Assembly: GCA_028703545.1 (NCBI GenBank)
Contig: JAQVMR010000001.1
Span: 1-35,541 of the forward strand
From: Patescibacteria group bacterium
GTDB lineage: Bacteria > Patescibacteriota > Patescibacteriia > UBA1558 > S5-K13
Direction: 5' to 3'
Length of the DNA: 35,541 nt
Positions 1-9,400 of this stretch are shown piece after piece. Both the position numbers and the translations under genes were made by a program. A model generated the notes under the pieces. It searched no databases, had not been told where the DNA came from, and was given only the letters and a program-made list of their open reading frames with translations. How positions within the stretch are numbered: position 1 is the first letter of the stretch; each line of letters begins with the position of its first letter.

Positions 1-2
1 TA

Positions 3-1859
3 ATTAAAAAAGATTTAGAACAATGGTTTTTTAAGGTAACTGCATATGCAGAAAGATTATTGAATGATTTAGAAAATTTGAATTGGCCAGGGGCACTTAA
101 GACAATGCAAAGAAATTGGATTGGAAAATCAGAAGGAGCTGAAATAGATTTTAAAATAAAAGATTGTGAAAAAAGTATAAAGGTTTTTACAACTCGTCCT
201 GATACTTTATATGGAGCAACTTATATGGTACTTGCTCCTGAACACGATTTAATAAATAAATTAAAAAATGATATAAAGAATTTTGATGAAATTTCAAAAT
301 ATATAATAGATACAAGAAAAAAATCAGAATTAGAAAGAACAGAATTAAATAAAGATAAAACAGGAGTAGAATTAATAGGGATAAAAGCAATAAACCCAGT
401 AAATAATAATGAAATCCCAGTTTTTATTTCTGACTATGTTTTATCAAATTATGGAACAGGAGCTATAATGTGTGTTCCCGCCCATGATCAAAGAGATTTT
501 GAATTTGCTAAAAAATTTAATTTAGAAATCATTCCAGTTGTTAGTCCATCTGATGGTTTTGATTTTACTAATACGGAATGTGCCATGGAAGCAGAAGGTA
601 AAATGATTAATAGTGAAGAATTTAATGGATTAAATTGTTCTGAAGCAAAAGAAAAAATTATTCTTCGTGCTAATGGAAAAGCAACAATTCAATATAAGAT
701 TCGGGATTGGCTTGTATCTCGTCAGCGTTATTGGGGAGCACCAATTCCTATAATATATTGTGATACTTGTGGAACGGTTCCAGTTTCCGAATCTGATCTA
801 CCAGTGTTATTACCAGATGATATAGAAGATTTCCGTCCAACAGGAAAATCACCACTTGAATCTTCAGAGAGTTTTAAAAAAGTAAAATGCCCCATTTGCG
901 GAAAAGAAGCTAGAAGAGAATATGATACTATGGATGGTTTTGTAGATAATTCTTGGTATTATTACAGATATTTGGATTCAAAAAATGAACAAGAATTTTG
1001 TTCAAAAGAAAATATGCAAAAGTTTATGCCAGTTGATTGTTATGTTGGTGGAGCAGAGCACGCTGTTGGACATTTAATATATGCAAGATTTTTTACAAAG
1101 GTTTTAAAGGATAATGGATATATTGACTTTGATGAACCGTTTTTGAAATTAATAAATCAGGGATTAATACTTGGTAGTGATGGACAAAAAATGAGCAAGT
1201 CTCGTGGAAATGTCGTAAATCCAGATGAAATGATTGAAGAGTTTGGAGCAGATAGTTTTAGAATGTATGAAATGTTTATGGGTCCACTTGAAGATTATAA
1301 AGCATGGAATACTGACGGAATGAGAGGACAACGAAGATTTTTAGATAAAAATTTTCAGTATTTTTCTTCATTTAAATATGGACAAAATAAAGATGAAAAA
1401 TTATTAAATTTATTACATAAAACAATTAGCAAGATTAAAGACGATATTGAAAATTTTAGATTTAATACGGCCATAAGTGCATTTATGATATATTTTCGAG
1501 AACTTTCTAAATTTAATGAACTTGATAGAGAATATATAGATCCATATTTGATAATGTTATCATGTTTTGCTCCACATATTTGTGAAGAAATTTGGGAGAA
1601 ATTAGGGAATAAAAATTTTATATGTTTGGAAAATTGGCCTTCATATAATGAAAAATTAGCAAAAGATGATACAATAAAATTACCAGTTCAAGTAAATGGT
1701 AAACTGAGAGACACCATTGAGGTTCATTTAGAAATAACTGAACCCGAATTAAAGAGTCTAGTTTTATCAAAAGATAAAATTAAAAAGTATATTGAGGGTC
1801 ATGAAATTGTGAAATTTATTTATGTAAATAAAAAAATTGTCAATATAGTTATAAAATAA
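3..1859 (+). CDS. leuS: Leucyl-tRNA synthetase (5' truncated by window edge)
   Basis: Charges tRNA-Leu with leucine in the cytoplasm. The frame is open from base 3, so the window starts inside the gene; about 618 codons are present, and roughly 200 N-terminal residues with the HIGH signature lie outside. The TTG at 60 is internal. Visible in order: catalytic-core segment EQWFFKVTAYAERLL; CP1 editing domain with TTRPDTLYGAT and GTGAIMCVPAHDQRDFEF; return to the core at DWLVSRQRYWGAPIP; a zinc-ribbon-like insert with two CxxC pairs (YCDTC, CPIC); the KMSKS loop at 1188-1202; then the anticodon-binding and C-terminal region ending near PVQVNGKLRD. These are standard for bacterial LeuRS and nothing looks damaged. 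It heads a tight + strand run; the next start is 8 nt after the stop. Confidence 0.98.
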   Translation: MKKDLEQWFFKVTAYAERLLNDLENLNWPGALKTMQRNWIGKSEGAEIDFKIKDCEKSIKVFTTRPDTLYGATYMVLAPEHDLINKLKNDIKNFDEISKYIIDTRKKSELERTELNKDKTGVELIGIKAINPVNNNEIPVFISDYVLSNYGTGAIMCVPAHDQRDFEFAKKFNLEIIPVVSPSDGFDFTNTECAMEAEGKMINSEEFNGLNCSEAKEKIILRANGKATIQYKIRDWLVSRQRYWGAPIPIIYCDTCGTVPVSESDLPVLLPDDIEDFRPTGKSPLESSESFKKVKCPICGKEARREYDTMDGFVDNSWYYYRYLDSKNEQEFCSKENMQKFMPVDCYVGGAEHAVGHLIYARFFTKVLKDNGYIDFDEPFLKLINQGLILGSDGQKMSKSRGNVVNPDEMIEEFGADSFRMYEMFMGPLEDYKAWNTDGMRGQRRFLDKNFQYFSSFKYGQNKDEKLLNLLHKTISKIKDDIENFRFNTAISAFMIYFRELSKFNELDREYIDPYLIMLSCFAPHICEEIWEKLGNKNFICLENWPSYNEKLAKDDTIKLPVQVNGKLRDTIEVHLEITEPELKSLVLSKDKIKKYIEGHEIVKFIYVNKKIVNIVIK

Positions 1860-1867
1860 AAATAAAC

Positions 1868-3076
1868 ATGAATAAAAAAATAAAACTTTTTTTAAGGAAT
1901 TTTCTTCCCTATAGAATGAGTCGTCAAACAAAAGAACTTTTTGTTTCAAATATAATTATAAATTTAGCTCTTGCAATGGTTCAATTATATGAACCAATTT
2001 ATCTTTTTAAACTGGGTTATCAAATTTATGAAATAATAATATTTTATTTACTTGTTTATGTTTTATATTTTTTTGCTCTTCCTTTGGGGGCAAAATTTGC
2101 AAATAAATATGGATATGAAAACGGGATGTTTTTAGGAAGTGTTTTGTATATACCATTTTATTTATCTTTATTTTTAATTACAAAATTTAGCTTCATGTTT
2201 TTCCTTGCAATAGTTTTTTACGTTCTTCAAAAAATGTTTTATTGGCCCGCCTATCATGGAAATTTTTCACACAATTCGGTCGGCAAGGAAGAGGGTAGAG
2301 AAATTAGTTCTGCTTCTATTTCTTCTTCCCTGATGTTTATATTTGGTCCTATTATTGGAGGAGTTTTGATTCAATATTTTGGATTTGCTGTATTGTTTAT
2401 AATTGCTTCAATATTATTTTTAGTATCAAACATTCCGATGCTTCTTACAAGAGAGACCTTTACAAAAAGAGATTTTAGATATTCTTTTATATTTAAAGAT
2501 ATATTTAAAAAATCAAATCTAAAGGCTCTTTTTTCTACGATAGGATATGCTGAAGAGCTCGTGCTTTTTGTTGTTTGGCCTATTTTTATGATTTTTATAA
2601 TTGATAGTTATGAAAAGATAGGTTTTTTGTCTGGCACATCTTCTTTTATAATGCTTTTATCAACTTTGTATATAGGAAGATTGTGTGATAAAAGAGATAA
2701 AAAAGTTATTCTAAGATTGAGTTCATTTTTTTATGTATTTACTTGGGTTGCAAAAATTTTTGTCCGCTCCATATTTCCAATTTTTGTTTTTGATACTTTT
2801 TCTAAAACAGCAAAATCGGGAATTGATGTTTCCATGAGGTCAATTGTTTATGAAGATGCAAGAACAGATTATAGAGAACAAAAAGATGAAAACGATAACA
2901 GTATAATGGAAAGATGCATTAATTACGAGTCAGGATTGGTGCTTGGTAAAATTTTTGCTTGTTTTGCTGTACTTGGTTTGTCCCTTGTTTTTTTATTGCC
3001 AAGTCAATTGAATCAATTTTTTATGTATAGCTTTATTTTTTCCGCTATAATGTCTTTTTTTTATGCATTGTTGTAG
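1868..3076 (+). CDS. MFS-type membrane transporter
   Basis: A 402-residue polytopic inner-membrane protein with about 11-12 hydrophobic segments, the size of a major facilitator superfamily member. A loop reading YIGRLCDKRDKK, between hydrophobic helices near residue 270, resembles the MFS loop signature G-x3-D-[RK]-x-[GRK]-[RK]. The basic N terminus (MNKKIKLFLRNFLPYRMSR) suggests a cytoplasmic start. The substrate cannot be read from the sequence. The ATG at 1868 follows the leuS stop by 8 nt, and rsmA starts 9 nt after this gene, so the three are probably co-transcribed; the context does not indicate a substrate. No ribosome-binding site is visible. MFS assignment is moderate, since it rests on topology and one loop; membrane location is near certain. 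Confidence 0.75.
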   Translation: MNKKIKLFLRNFLPYRMSRQTKELFVSNIIINLALAMVQLYEPIYLFKLGYQIYEIIIFYLLVYVLYFFALPLGAKFANKYGYENGMFLGSVLYIPFYLSLFLITKFSFMFFLAIVFYVLQKMFYWPAYHGNFSHNSVGKEEGREISSASISSSLMFIFGPIIGGVLIQYFGFAVLFIIASILFLVSNIPMLLTRETFTKRDFRYSFIFKDIFKKSNLKALFSTIGYAEELVLFVVWPIFMIFIIDSYEKIGFLSGTSSFIMLLSTLYIGRLCDKRDKKVILRLSSFFYVFTWVAKIFVRSIFPIFVFDTFSKTAKSGIDVSMRSIVYEDARTDYREQKDENDNSIMERCINYESGLVLGKIFACFAVLGLSLVFLLPSQLNQFFMYSFIFSAIMSFFYALL

Positions 3077-3085
3077 ATTTAAAAT

Positions 3086-3919
3086 ATGAATTTATTAGAG
3101 CAAACAAAATTTATTTTAAAAAACTATAGTTTGTCTATAAATAAATTACGCGGACAGAATTTTTTAATTTCAGATAAAATTTTAAAAGATATAATAGACA
3201 TTTCTGATTTAAAAAAAACTGATAATGTTTTAGAAGTTGGACCAGGGTTGGGAACACTTACAAATGCAATTTTAGAAAAAAATGTAAATTTAATTTCAGT
3301 TGAGCTTGATGAAAATTTTATTCCAATTTTAGAAAAAATAAAATCAGTTTCAGAAAATTTTAATTTTATTAAATTTGATATACTAAAATTAAATTTGAAA
3401 AAAGAATTAAATTTAGATTTTTTAAAAAAATACAAGATTATTTCAAATATTCCCTATAATATTACATCTAGATTTCTTAGAATTTTTTTGGAATCAGATT
3501 TTGCACCACAGAAGATGATTTTAATGATTCAAAAAGAAGTAGCACAAAGAATTGTAAATTATGATAAAAAATGGTCTAAACTTTCTGTCATGTGTAATTT
3601 TTATAGCGAACCAAAAATAGAATTTTATGTTTCAAGAAATGATTTTTATCCTAGTCCGGAAGTTGACTCAGCGATAATAAGTTTTTCAAATATTTCTAAA
3701 GACAGATATGGGGTGGATAGAAAAAAGTTTTTTCAGATTGTAAATATAGGATTTTCTTCAAAAAGAAGAACGTTATTGAATAATTTAAAATCAGGATTAA
3801 ATTTGGATAAAAAGAACATTGAAAGCGCTATTTTAAATTGCGAGCTAGATTTAAATATAAGAGCAGAAAAATTAAATTTGGATAATTGGATTAAATTATG
3901 TTCAATTTTGATAAAATAA
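3086..3919 (+). CDS. rsmA: 16S rRNA dimethyladenosine transferase RsmA (KsgA)
   Basis: SAM-dependent methylase that dimethylates the two adjacent adenines in the 3'-terminal hairpin of 16S rRNA late in 30S assembly. The 277 residues match the usual length (about 270). Seen: the entry sequence NKLRGQNFLISDKILKDI; motif I EVGPGLGTLTNAI (SAM binding); acidic motif II ISVELDENF; catalytic motif IV SNIPYNITS; motif region FYPSPEVDSAIISF; and the C-terminal helical domain with GFSSKRRTLLNNL. All signature residues are intact. It lies 9 nt after the MFS gene, and its last 22 nt overlap the start of the next gene in another frame, which suggests translational coupling. Confidence 0.97.
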   Translation: MNLLEQTKFILKNYSLSINKLRGQNFLISDKILKDIIDISDLKKTDNVLEVGPGLGTLTNAILEKNVNLISVELDENFIPILEKIKSVSENFNFIKFDILKLNLKKELNLDFLKKYKIISNIPYNITSRFLRIFLESDFAPQKMILMIQKEVAQRIVNYDKKWSKLSVMCNFYSEPKIEFYVSRNDFYPSPEVDSAIISFSNISKDRYGVDRKKFFQIVNIGFSSKRRTLLNNLKSGLNLDKKNIESAILNCELDLNIRAEKLNLDNWIKLCSILIK

Positions 3920-5505
3920 AAAAAATTTTTACTTTTAGAAATATACTTCTTGTAAGTTTTTATGTTTTTATTTTTTTTATTTTTTTATACAACTCTTATT
4001 CTTATCTTGATCCAGATTTTGGCTGGCATTTAAAATTTGGACAAGAAACTTTACTTACAAAACAAGTTCCTCACATAGAGCATTATAATTTTACACTTTT
4101 TGGCAAATCATGGGTTGATCACGAATGGTTATTAAATGTAATTGTTTATGTTATTTATTCCAAAATGGGTTATTTATATGTCAATCTGTTTTTTGCATTT
4201 ATGGCCGTTTTAACATTTATAATAATAAATATTTTGTTATTAAAAAAATATAAAACAAAAATATTTGATCTGATAATTTTATTGCTATTAGAGCTATTAG
4301 CTGTTTTTGGAATTTTACCTCATTTTGGTGTAAGAGTTCAGGAAATTAATTTTTTATTTTTGGCTATACTTATTTTAATTATTTTTCATTTTGAAAAAAA
4401 TAAAAATTATAAAATTCTTTTATTTATAGCACCCTTATTATTTTTTTGGTCATTTCTACACGGAGGATTTCTTATAGGATTTGCTTTGCTTTTTATTTTT
4501 TTCTCTGTAAAAATTTTAGAATTGATTTTTCAAAAATTTAAAAAAATTAACTTTATTGAATACAATATTTTAAGTATAAAAGATTTAATAATTTTTACCT
4601 GCGTGTCTTTATTTAGCTTTTTTCTTACATTTTTGGGTCCATATAAATTCGAGCTTTATAGTTTTTTATATCAATACAAAGACACTTTTTACTTAACTCA
4701 TATCGCAGAATGGGTTCCAGTATTTTATATACCGATAAGTATTTCTAAATTTTTTTATTTAGTTATTTTAGTATCAATTATTTTGTTAGCTTTTTTTTAT
4801 ATAAAATTTAAAAAAATAAAACTTTTTGAATTTTTTATTACTATTTTTTTTGTTATTTTATCTATAAAGTCAAAAAGACACTTCCCTTTATTATTTATTA
4901 GTTCTATTTTTTTCGCATTTGATTACTTAATATTTCTTTTTTATGATTTTTCTAATTTTTTAAATAAAATTTATCGCGAAATTTATTTTATATATAAAAT
5001 ATTTATAATAGTTTTTTTACTAAGTATTTCCCTATTTTTATTTTTAAACATAGGATTTATAGAAGATCCCTTTTTAAATTTTAAAAATGAGTATCCAGTT
5101 GACTTGTTGGATTGTATAAAAAATCAAAAACAAAATCATCAAAGAGTCTTTATGGAGTATGGTTGGGGTGGCTATACTATTTGGACGGCACCAGAGATTA
5201 AAACATTTCTTGATGGAAGATTGCCACAATATCCATTTAAAAATAACAAATCAATACTTCAAGAATATAATCATTTTTTTGATGATAAAGAATCAGAAAG
5301 ATTGTTGGATGAATATAATATAAAAATGCTTGTTTTAAAAAAAGAAAACGAGAAAAATAAATTAAATTGGCTTGAAAGATTTTTCGGTTTCAACGAAAAG
5401 ACATATAAACCATCAAAGAATGCATTAAAAGAATATTTAAATTCCTCAAATAAGTGGATGATTCTATGTAAAGAAAAAATAGGAATAGTGTTTATTAGAA
5501 AATGA
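3898..5505 (+). CDS. Polytopic membrane protein, GT-C glycosyltransferase-like
   Basis: A 535-residue integral membrane protein with about ten or more hydrophobic helices. The first extracytoplasmic loop carries DPDFGWHLKFGQ and then WVDHEWL, where GT-C type glycosyltransferases keep acidic active-site residues. The soluble C-terminal part has YGWGGYTIWTAPEIKTFLDG, a pattern I associate with uncharacterised PMT/GT-C-like bacterial proteins. By inference it would move sugar from a lipid carrier to an envelope acceptor; acceptor and donor are unknown, and glycosyltransferase activity is not proven by these motifs. The ATG at 3898 lies 22 nt inside the rsmA 3' end, so the genes are translationally linked. 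The hydrophobic residues are mostly F, I and L in AT-rich codons. The 139-nt gap after it contains the promoter of the next operon and no convincing terminator. Confidence 0.6.
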   Translation: MFNFDKIKKIFTFRNILLVSFYVFIFFIFLYNSYSYLDPDFGWHLKFGQETLLTKQVPHIEHYNFTLFGKSWVDHEWLLNVIVYVIYSKMGYLYVNLFFAFMAVLTFIIINILLLKKYKTKIFDLIILLLLELLAVFGILPHFGVRVQEINFLFLAILILIIFHFEKNKNYKILLFIAPLLFFWSFLHGGFLIGFALLFIFFSVKILELIFQKFKKINFIEYNILSIKDLIIFTCVSLFSFFLTFLGPYKFELYSFLYQYKDTFYLTHIAEWVPVFYIPISISKFFYLVILVSIILLAFFYIKFKKIKLFEFFITIFFVILSIKSKRHFPLLFISSIFFAFDYLIFLFYDFSNFLNKIYREIYFIYKIFIIVFLLSISLFLFLNIGFIEDPFLNFKNEYPVDLLDCIKNQKQNHQRVFMEYGWGGYTIWTAPEIKTFLDGRLPQYPFKNNKSILQEYNHFFDDKESERLLDEYNIKMLVLKKENEKNKLNWLERFFGFNEKTYKPSKNALKEYLNSSNKWMILCKEKIGIVFIRK

Positions 5506-5585
5506 ATATTATATATTTAATTTTTGATTTTTGTTAAATATTTGATAATTTTTGATACCAACATTAGTTTTTTAGGGTTTTTAAG

Positions 5586-5614
5586 TTTACTTTAATTTGA
5601 AAAATTAGTATAAT
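5586..5614 (+). promoter_or_regulatory. Sigma-70-like promoter for the TSP3/giant-protein operon
   Basis: TTTACT (5586-5591), a 17-nt spacer and a perfect TATAAT (5609-5614). Transcription would begin near 5621, leaving a leader of about 24 nt before the ATG at 5645. No Shine-Dalgarno sequence is seen. The three genes 5645-19224 follow with gaps of 37 nt or less, so this is the likely operon promoter. Confidence 0.55.
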
Positions 5615-5644
5615 ATTGATATACAAACAAACCCTATTTCCATT

Positions 5645-6433
5645 ATGACTTCAAATAATGAAAAAGATTTTTCTTTGGGAAATTCTATTAATAAAAATAA
5701 ATTTTTTAATAGAGTTTTTAATTATTTTTCAAGAGAAGATGTTATAGTAAAATCCATATTTATAGTTGGGATTTTTTCTATTTTTTTTGGAATACTGGGA
5801 ATGTATATAAACATTAAAAATTCTTTGATAACACCTGAAGTTGCTATAGAAAACACAGCGGTTATAGTAGAAGGTTTAAATAGAATAAAAGATACTGATT
5901 TGGATGGATTACCAGACTATGAAGAATTAAATACATATAACACTAGTCCATATTTAGAAGACACAGATTTAGATGGAGTGTCTGACTATGATGAGATGAT
6001 TTTGGGAAGAGACGGAGAATGCAGTGGGGATAATTGTAAAATAATTACAGCACCGGAAGAAGAATTAGACGTCATGAGTTTATTAGGTGGATTAGATTTT
6101 CAGGATGTGGATTTTCAAACATTTAAGCAAACATTAATTGAATCAGGCTATGATGAAGCAACTTTTGATTCTCTAACAGAAGAAGATTTTAATCAAATGA
6201 AACAAATGCTTCCCTCGGAAGAATCAGGCGATGTAAATTTTTCAAATCAAACAGAATTAACAAAAGAGGAGCTTCAACAAATTGAACAAATGAGAAATAT
6301 ATCAATCCAGGATATTAAGAGTCTAATGATACAAGGCGGGGCAACAGAAGAAAAATTATCAGAATTTTCAGACGATGATTTAAAACAAATATATTTACAA
6401 ACACTTGATGAATTATCAAGTTCACAATATTAA
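5645..6433 (+). CDS. Membrane-anchored TSP3-repeat protein
   Basis: A 262-residue acidic protein. Residues 1-35 are polar and cytoplasmic; one transmembrane helix (about 38-57, IFIVGIFSIFFGILGMYINI) places the rest outside. Two thrombospondin type 3-like calcium-binding repeats follow at about residues 80-120 (DTDLDGLPDYEE and DTDLDGVSDYDE). The C-terminal half has two weakly repeated helical units, about 160-187 and 224-251, sharing K-x2-[LM]-I-x2-G-x3-E and then D-[FL]-x-Q-[MI]. No enzyme motif is present. By inference it is a calcium-dependent structural or adaptor protein on the cell surface. It is the first gene after the 5586 promoter and directly precedes the giant secreted protein, so a shared function with the two downstream genes is plausible. 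Specific role unknown. Confidence 0.85.
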   Translation: MTSNNEKDFSLGNSINKNKFFNRVFNYFSREDVIVKSIFIVGIFSIFFGILGMYINIKNSLITPEVAIENTAVIVEGLNRIKDTDLDGLPDYEELNTYNTSPYLEDTDLDGVSDYDEMILGRDGECSGDNCKIITAPEEELDVMSLLGGLDFQDVDFQTFKQTLIESGYDEATFDSLTEEDFNQMKQMLPSEESGDVNFSNQTELTKEELQQIEQMRNISIQDIKSLMIQGGATEEKLSEFSDDDLKQIYLQTLDELSSSQY

Positions 6434-6437
6434 AAAA

Positions 6438-9400
6438 ATGATAAATAAGAAATCAAAATTTATTTTAATTATTGTAACAACAATATTTGTTTTTAATACT
6501 ATCCTTGTTGTTCCAAGGAAAGTAGAAGCTCAAACCACAGACTACGCCCATATAGCAGTTACGCTTGGTAAGTGGGCATGGGAAAAGGTGGAGCGTGTGG
6601 CGACAAAGTTTTATGATTCATTGGTGACAGTAACATTTAAAAGGGTTATAGGGAATTTTTTAAATAATTTAGCATATGAGGCGGCCACCAGTTTAGCTTA
6701 TGGTGCCCCAGGAGAAAAAAAGAAGTTTTTTACAAAGGGTTTTGATGAATTTCTTGAAAATGAAGCTGATGCAGCCGTGGGAGAAGTTTTAATAGCATTC
6801 GGTGAAAGTTTGGAAATAAAGGGTTTTGATATTTGTAATCCAACGGATCCAAATTTTGCGATTGATTTAGTAACAGATCAGTTTAAAATTAGATCAGGCC
6901 AAAAAATTCAAGCAAGATGTAAATTAAGTGAAATGTCAAAGAAATGGGGAGAAATAGCGCAGAAATATATCGATAATCCTTTAGCATTATTTTCTTTAAA
7001 CGGGCAATCTCTTGCCGAATTGGGTTTTACAGAGGGTGGTAATAAAAACGAACAAATGGCAAAAGTTTTAGAAAATCTTTTAGATCCAAAACAGTCAGAT
7101 GCTGCCGTTGAAATATCGATCCGTGATCAAATACAACAAACAGAAAAAGCCTCTAATGAAAAATCAAAAGATACTATAGCGACCGCGAGAGAAACTGGGG
7201 GAGTATTGCCCAGTACAGACGCACCAACTGAAAGAAAACTCGAACCATCAAAGCAGGCAGAAGAAGACCTGAAAACAAATATCGGCGCTGATAAAAAACA
7301 AAGTCCATTACTAACCTATACAGGAAATCTAGTGGCTGATACAGCAGGAGTATTTATGGATACATATATGGCCGCCTCACTTAAGAATTTAATAATGGAG
7401 TTGTATAGAAAAGCACTAAATGAAAACGAGAGTTATAGCCCGGAACTTAATCAACTTATTGCTAAAAAACCATTTTCTTTCAAGGATTACATAGATCAAG
7501 TTTATTCTTCTGTAAAAAAAATATCTTTTAATATGAACGCAACAGATATTGAGTTAATAAGTGAAATGCAAATGACAATGAGAGATCCTAATTTAGGAAT
7601 TCCGGGTAATCTAAATGATTCTGTTATTGATTCTGATTTTGCAGAAGTTTTAAGAAGGGCTCAACTTCAAGATCCTATGACACTGAGGCAAGCCATAGAA
7701 GAGAATTTAATAAATGGAAATAAAATATTTGGATTTAAAGATTTAAATAATACTCAAATTCTTCAACAGCCAGATTTAAGTGAGGGAATTTCATATGATA
7801 ATATGAAAAAATTGAGAAAAAATAGAGTAATCCCAGTTGGTTGGGAATTGGCGGCTCTTAAGATAGCTCAATTAGCAAAAAATGGAACACTAATATGTCA
7901 ACCCGGTGGATGCACATTAAATGATGTAATGAGTCAGTATAATCAATATGGTAATTATAAATACGGAGAAGTGGTTAATGATGAAGTGCAGTGGAAAACA
8001 GCCCCGGATAACTTATGTGGTTGGAGATCTTATCCTCAACTTAATCTTACACAGGCACAATGCAACAAAGATTATTTAAGAGGAGCCCCACATTATTTAG
8101 ATGATATAGAAGTAAAATGGGTTGGAGATAGTGTTAGTAATGAAAGAACGGGTATCTGTTATAAGTATAGTTTTGATAACAACGGATTTCTATCTGAAAT
8201 AACAGAGGAATCTTCAATAGTAAGTGAAGATGATTGTGATATAGTAAATTCTAACTGGTATTATGAATGGATGGATGGTGGATGTCTTATAATAGAAAGT
8301 GGAGAAGCTCCACTTTGTGGACTTATTAATCCAGACTGGGTATTAAAAGCACCAGTACAAAAATGTTTTGCAAAAGGATATTACAGCGCACTTGAAATGA
8401 ATGAAAGTTCAAATAGGTATCAGGATTGTGCTGACACAAGACAGTGTCTTAAGGAAGATGATGGTGGAAGATGTATAGGGGGATATGGATATTGCTTGAA
8501 GGAGAAGAATATTTGGAAATTTAAAGGAGATGTGTGTGACAAAAACTATAATGGATGTGTAAGCATAACCGATGATGAAAATAAACAGCAAGCATATTTA
8601 ATTAATACATTAAGAGATTGTCCCCAAGAACAATCTGGATGTAGAAAATATTTATCTACAAAGATAAAATCAGACACTTCTTATGTTTGGGATTTAAATA
8701 TAGAAAATTTTTTCTTTAATAGAAATATTACATCTTGTAATAAGTTAAAAGAAGGTTGTAATAATTTTATTAATATAGAAAGGGGGGTTAATTTAATTCC
8801 AAATTCTAGTTTTGAAATAGACGAAGGTAGGGAAGATTTAATTCCAGATGGATGGAGTGTTACTGGTTTTAAATTATCTTCGGCTTCAGCTCTTTTAGGA
8901 AGGTATTCTCTAACTCTAGATAATGGATTGTCAGATAATACAAATATAACCGATTCATTAACAGAAGATTTAGGAGACGATAGTGGGATATCTAATGCAG
9001 ATACTGGCAAAATAAGTGGAAATGAAAGAGATGGTCGTGGAATAAATACAGGAAAAGAAGATCTAAGAAGTAATGGTGAAACATCTAATTCAGATAATGG
9101 CACAGTAAATGGAAATGAAATAGGTGGTGGTGGAATAAATACAGGTGATTTGTCTATGAATATTAAAATACCAGGAATGGGTAATTATGTTTTAAGTTAT
9201 CATGTAAAAAATATTAGCGGAAATAGTGTTGTAGTTCCTTATATAAATGATATGTCACTTGATGATGCAAAATTTGAAGAATCTGAAGCTACGGATTGGA
9301 TTAGAAAATACGCTACATATACAGTATTAGATAATTCTACCGAGGAGCTTTCATTATCAATTAACGGAAGAGGAAGTTTTTATTTAGACGATATTCAATT

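Noticed and set aside
5506..5585. Terminator after the GT-C-like gene
   Set aside because: The spacer is T-rich but has no stem of useful stability; the transcript end there is not evident.
8681..9103. 140-codon - strand frame opposite the giant gene
   Set aside because: It is a shadow of the giant coding frame with no promoter, and its composition mirrors the sense codons.
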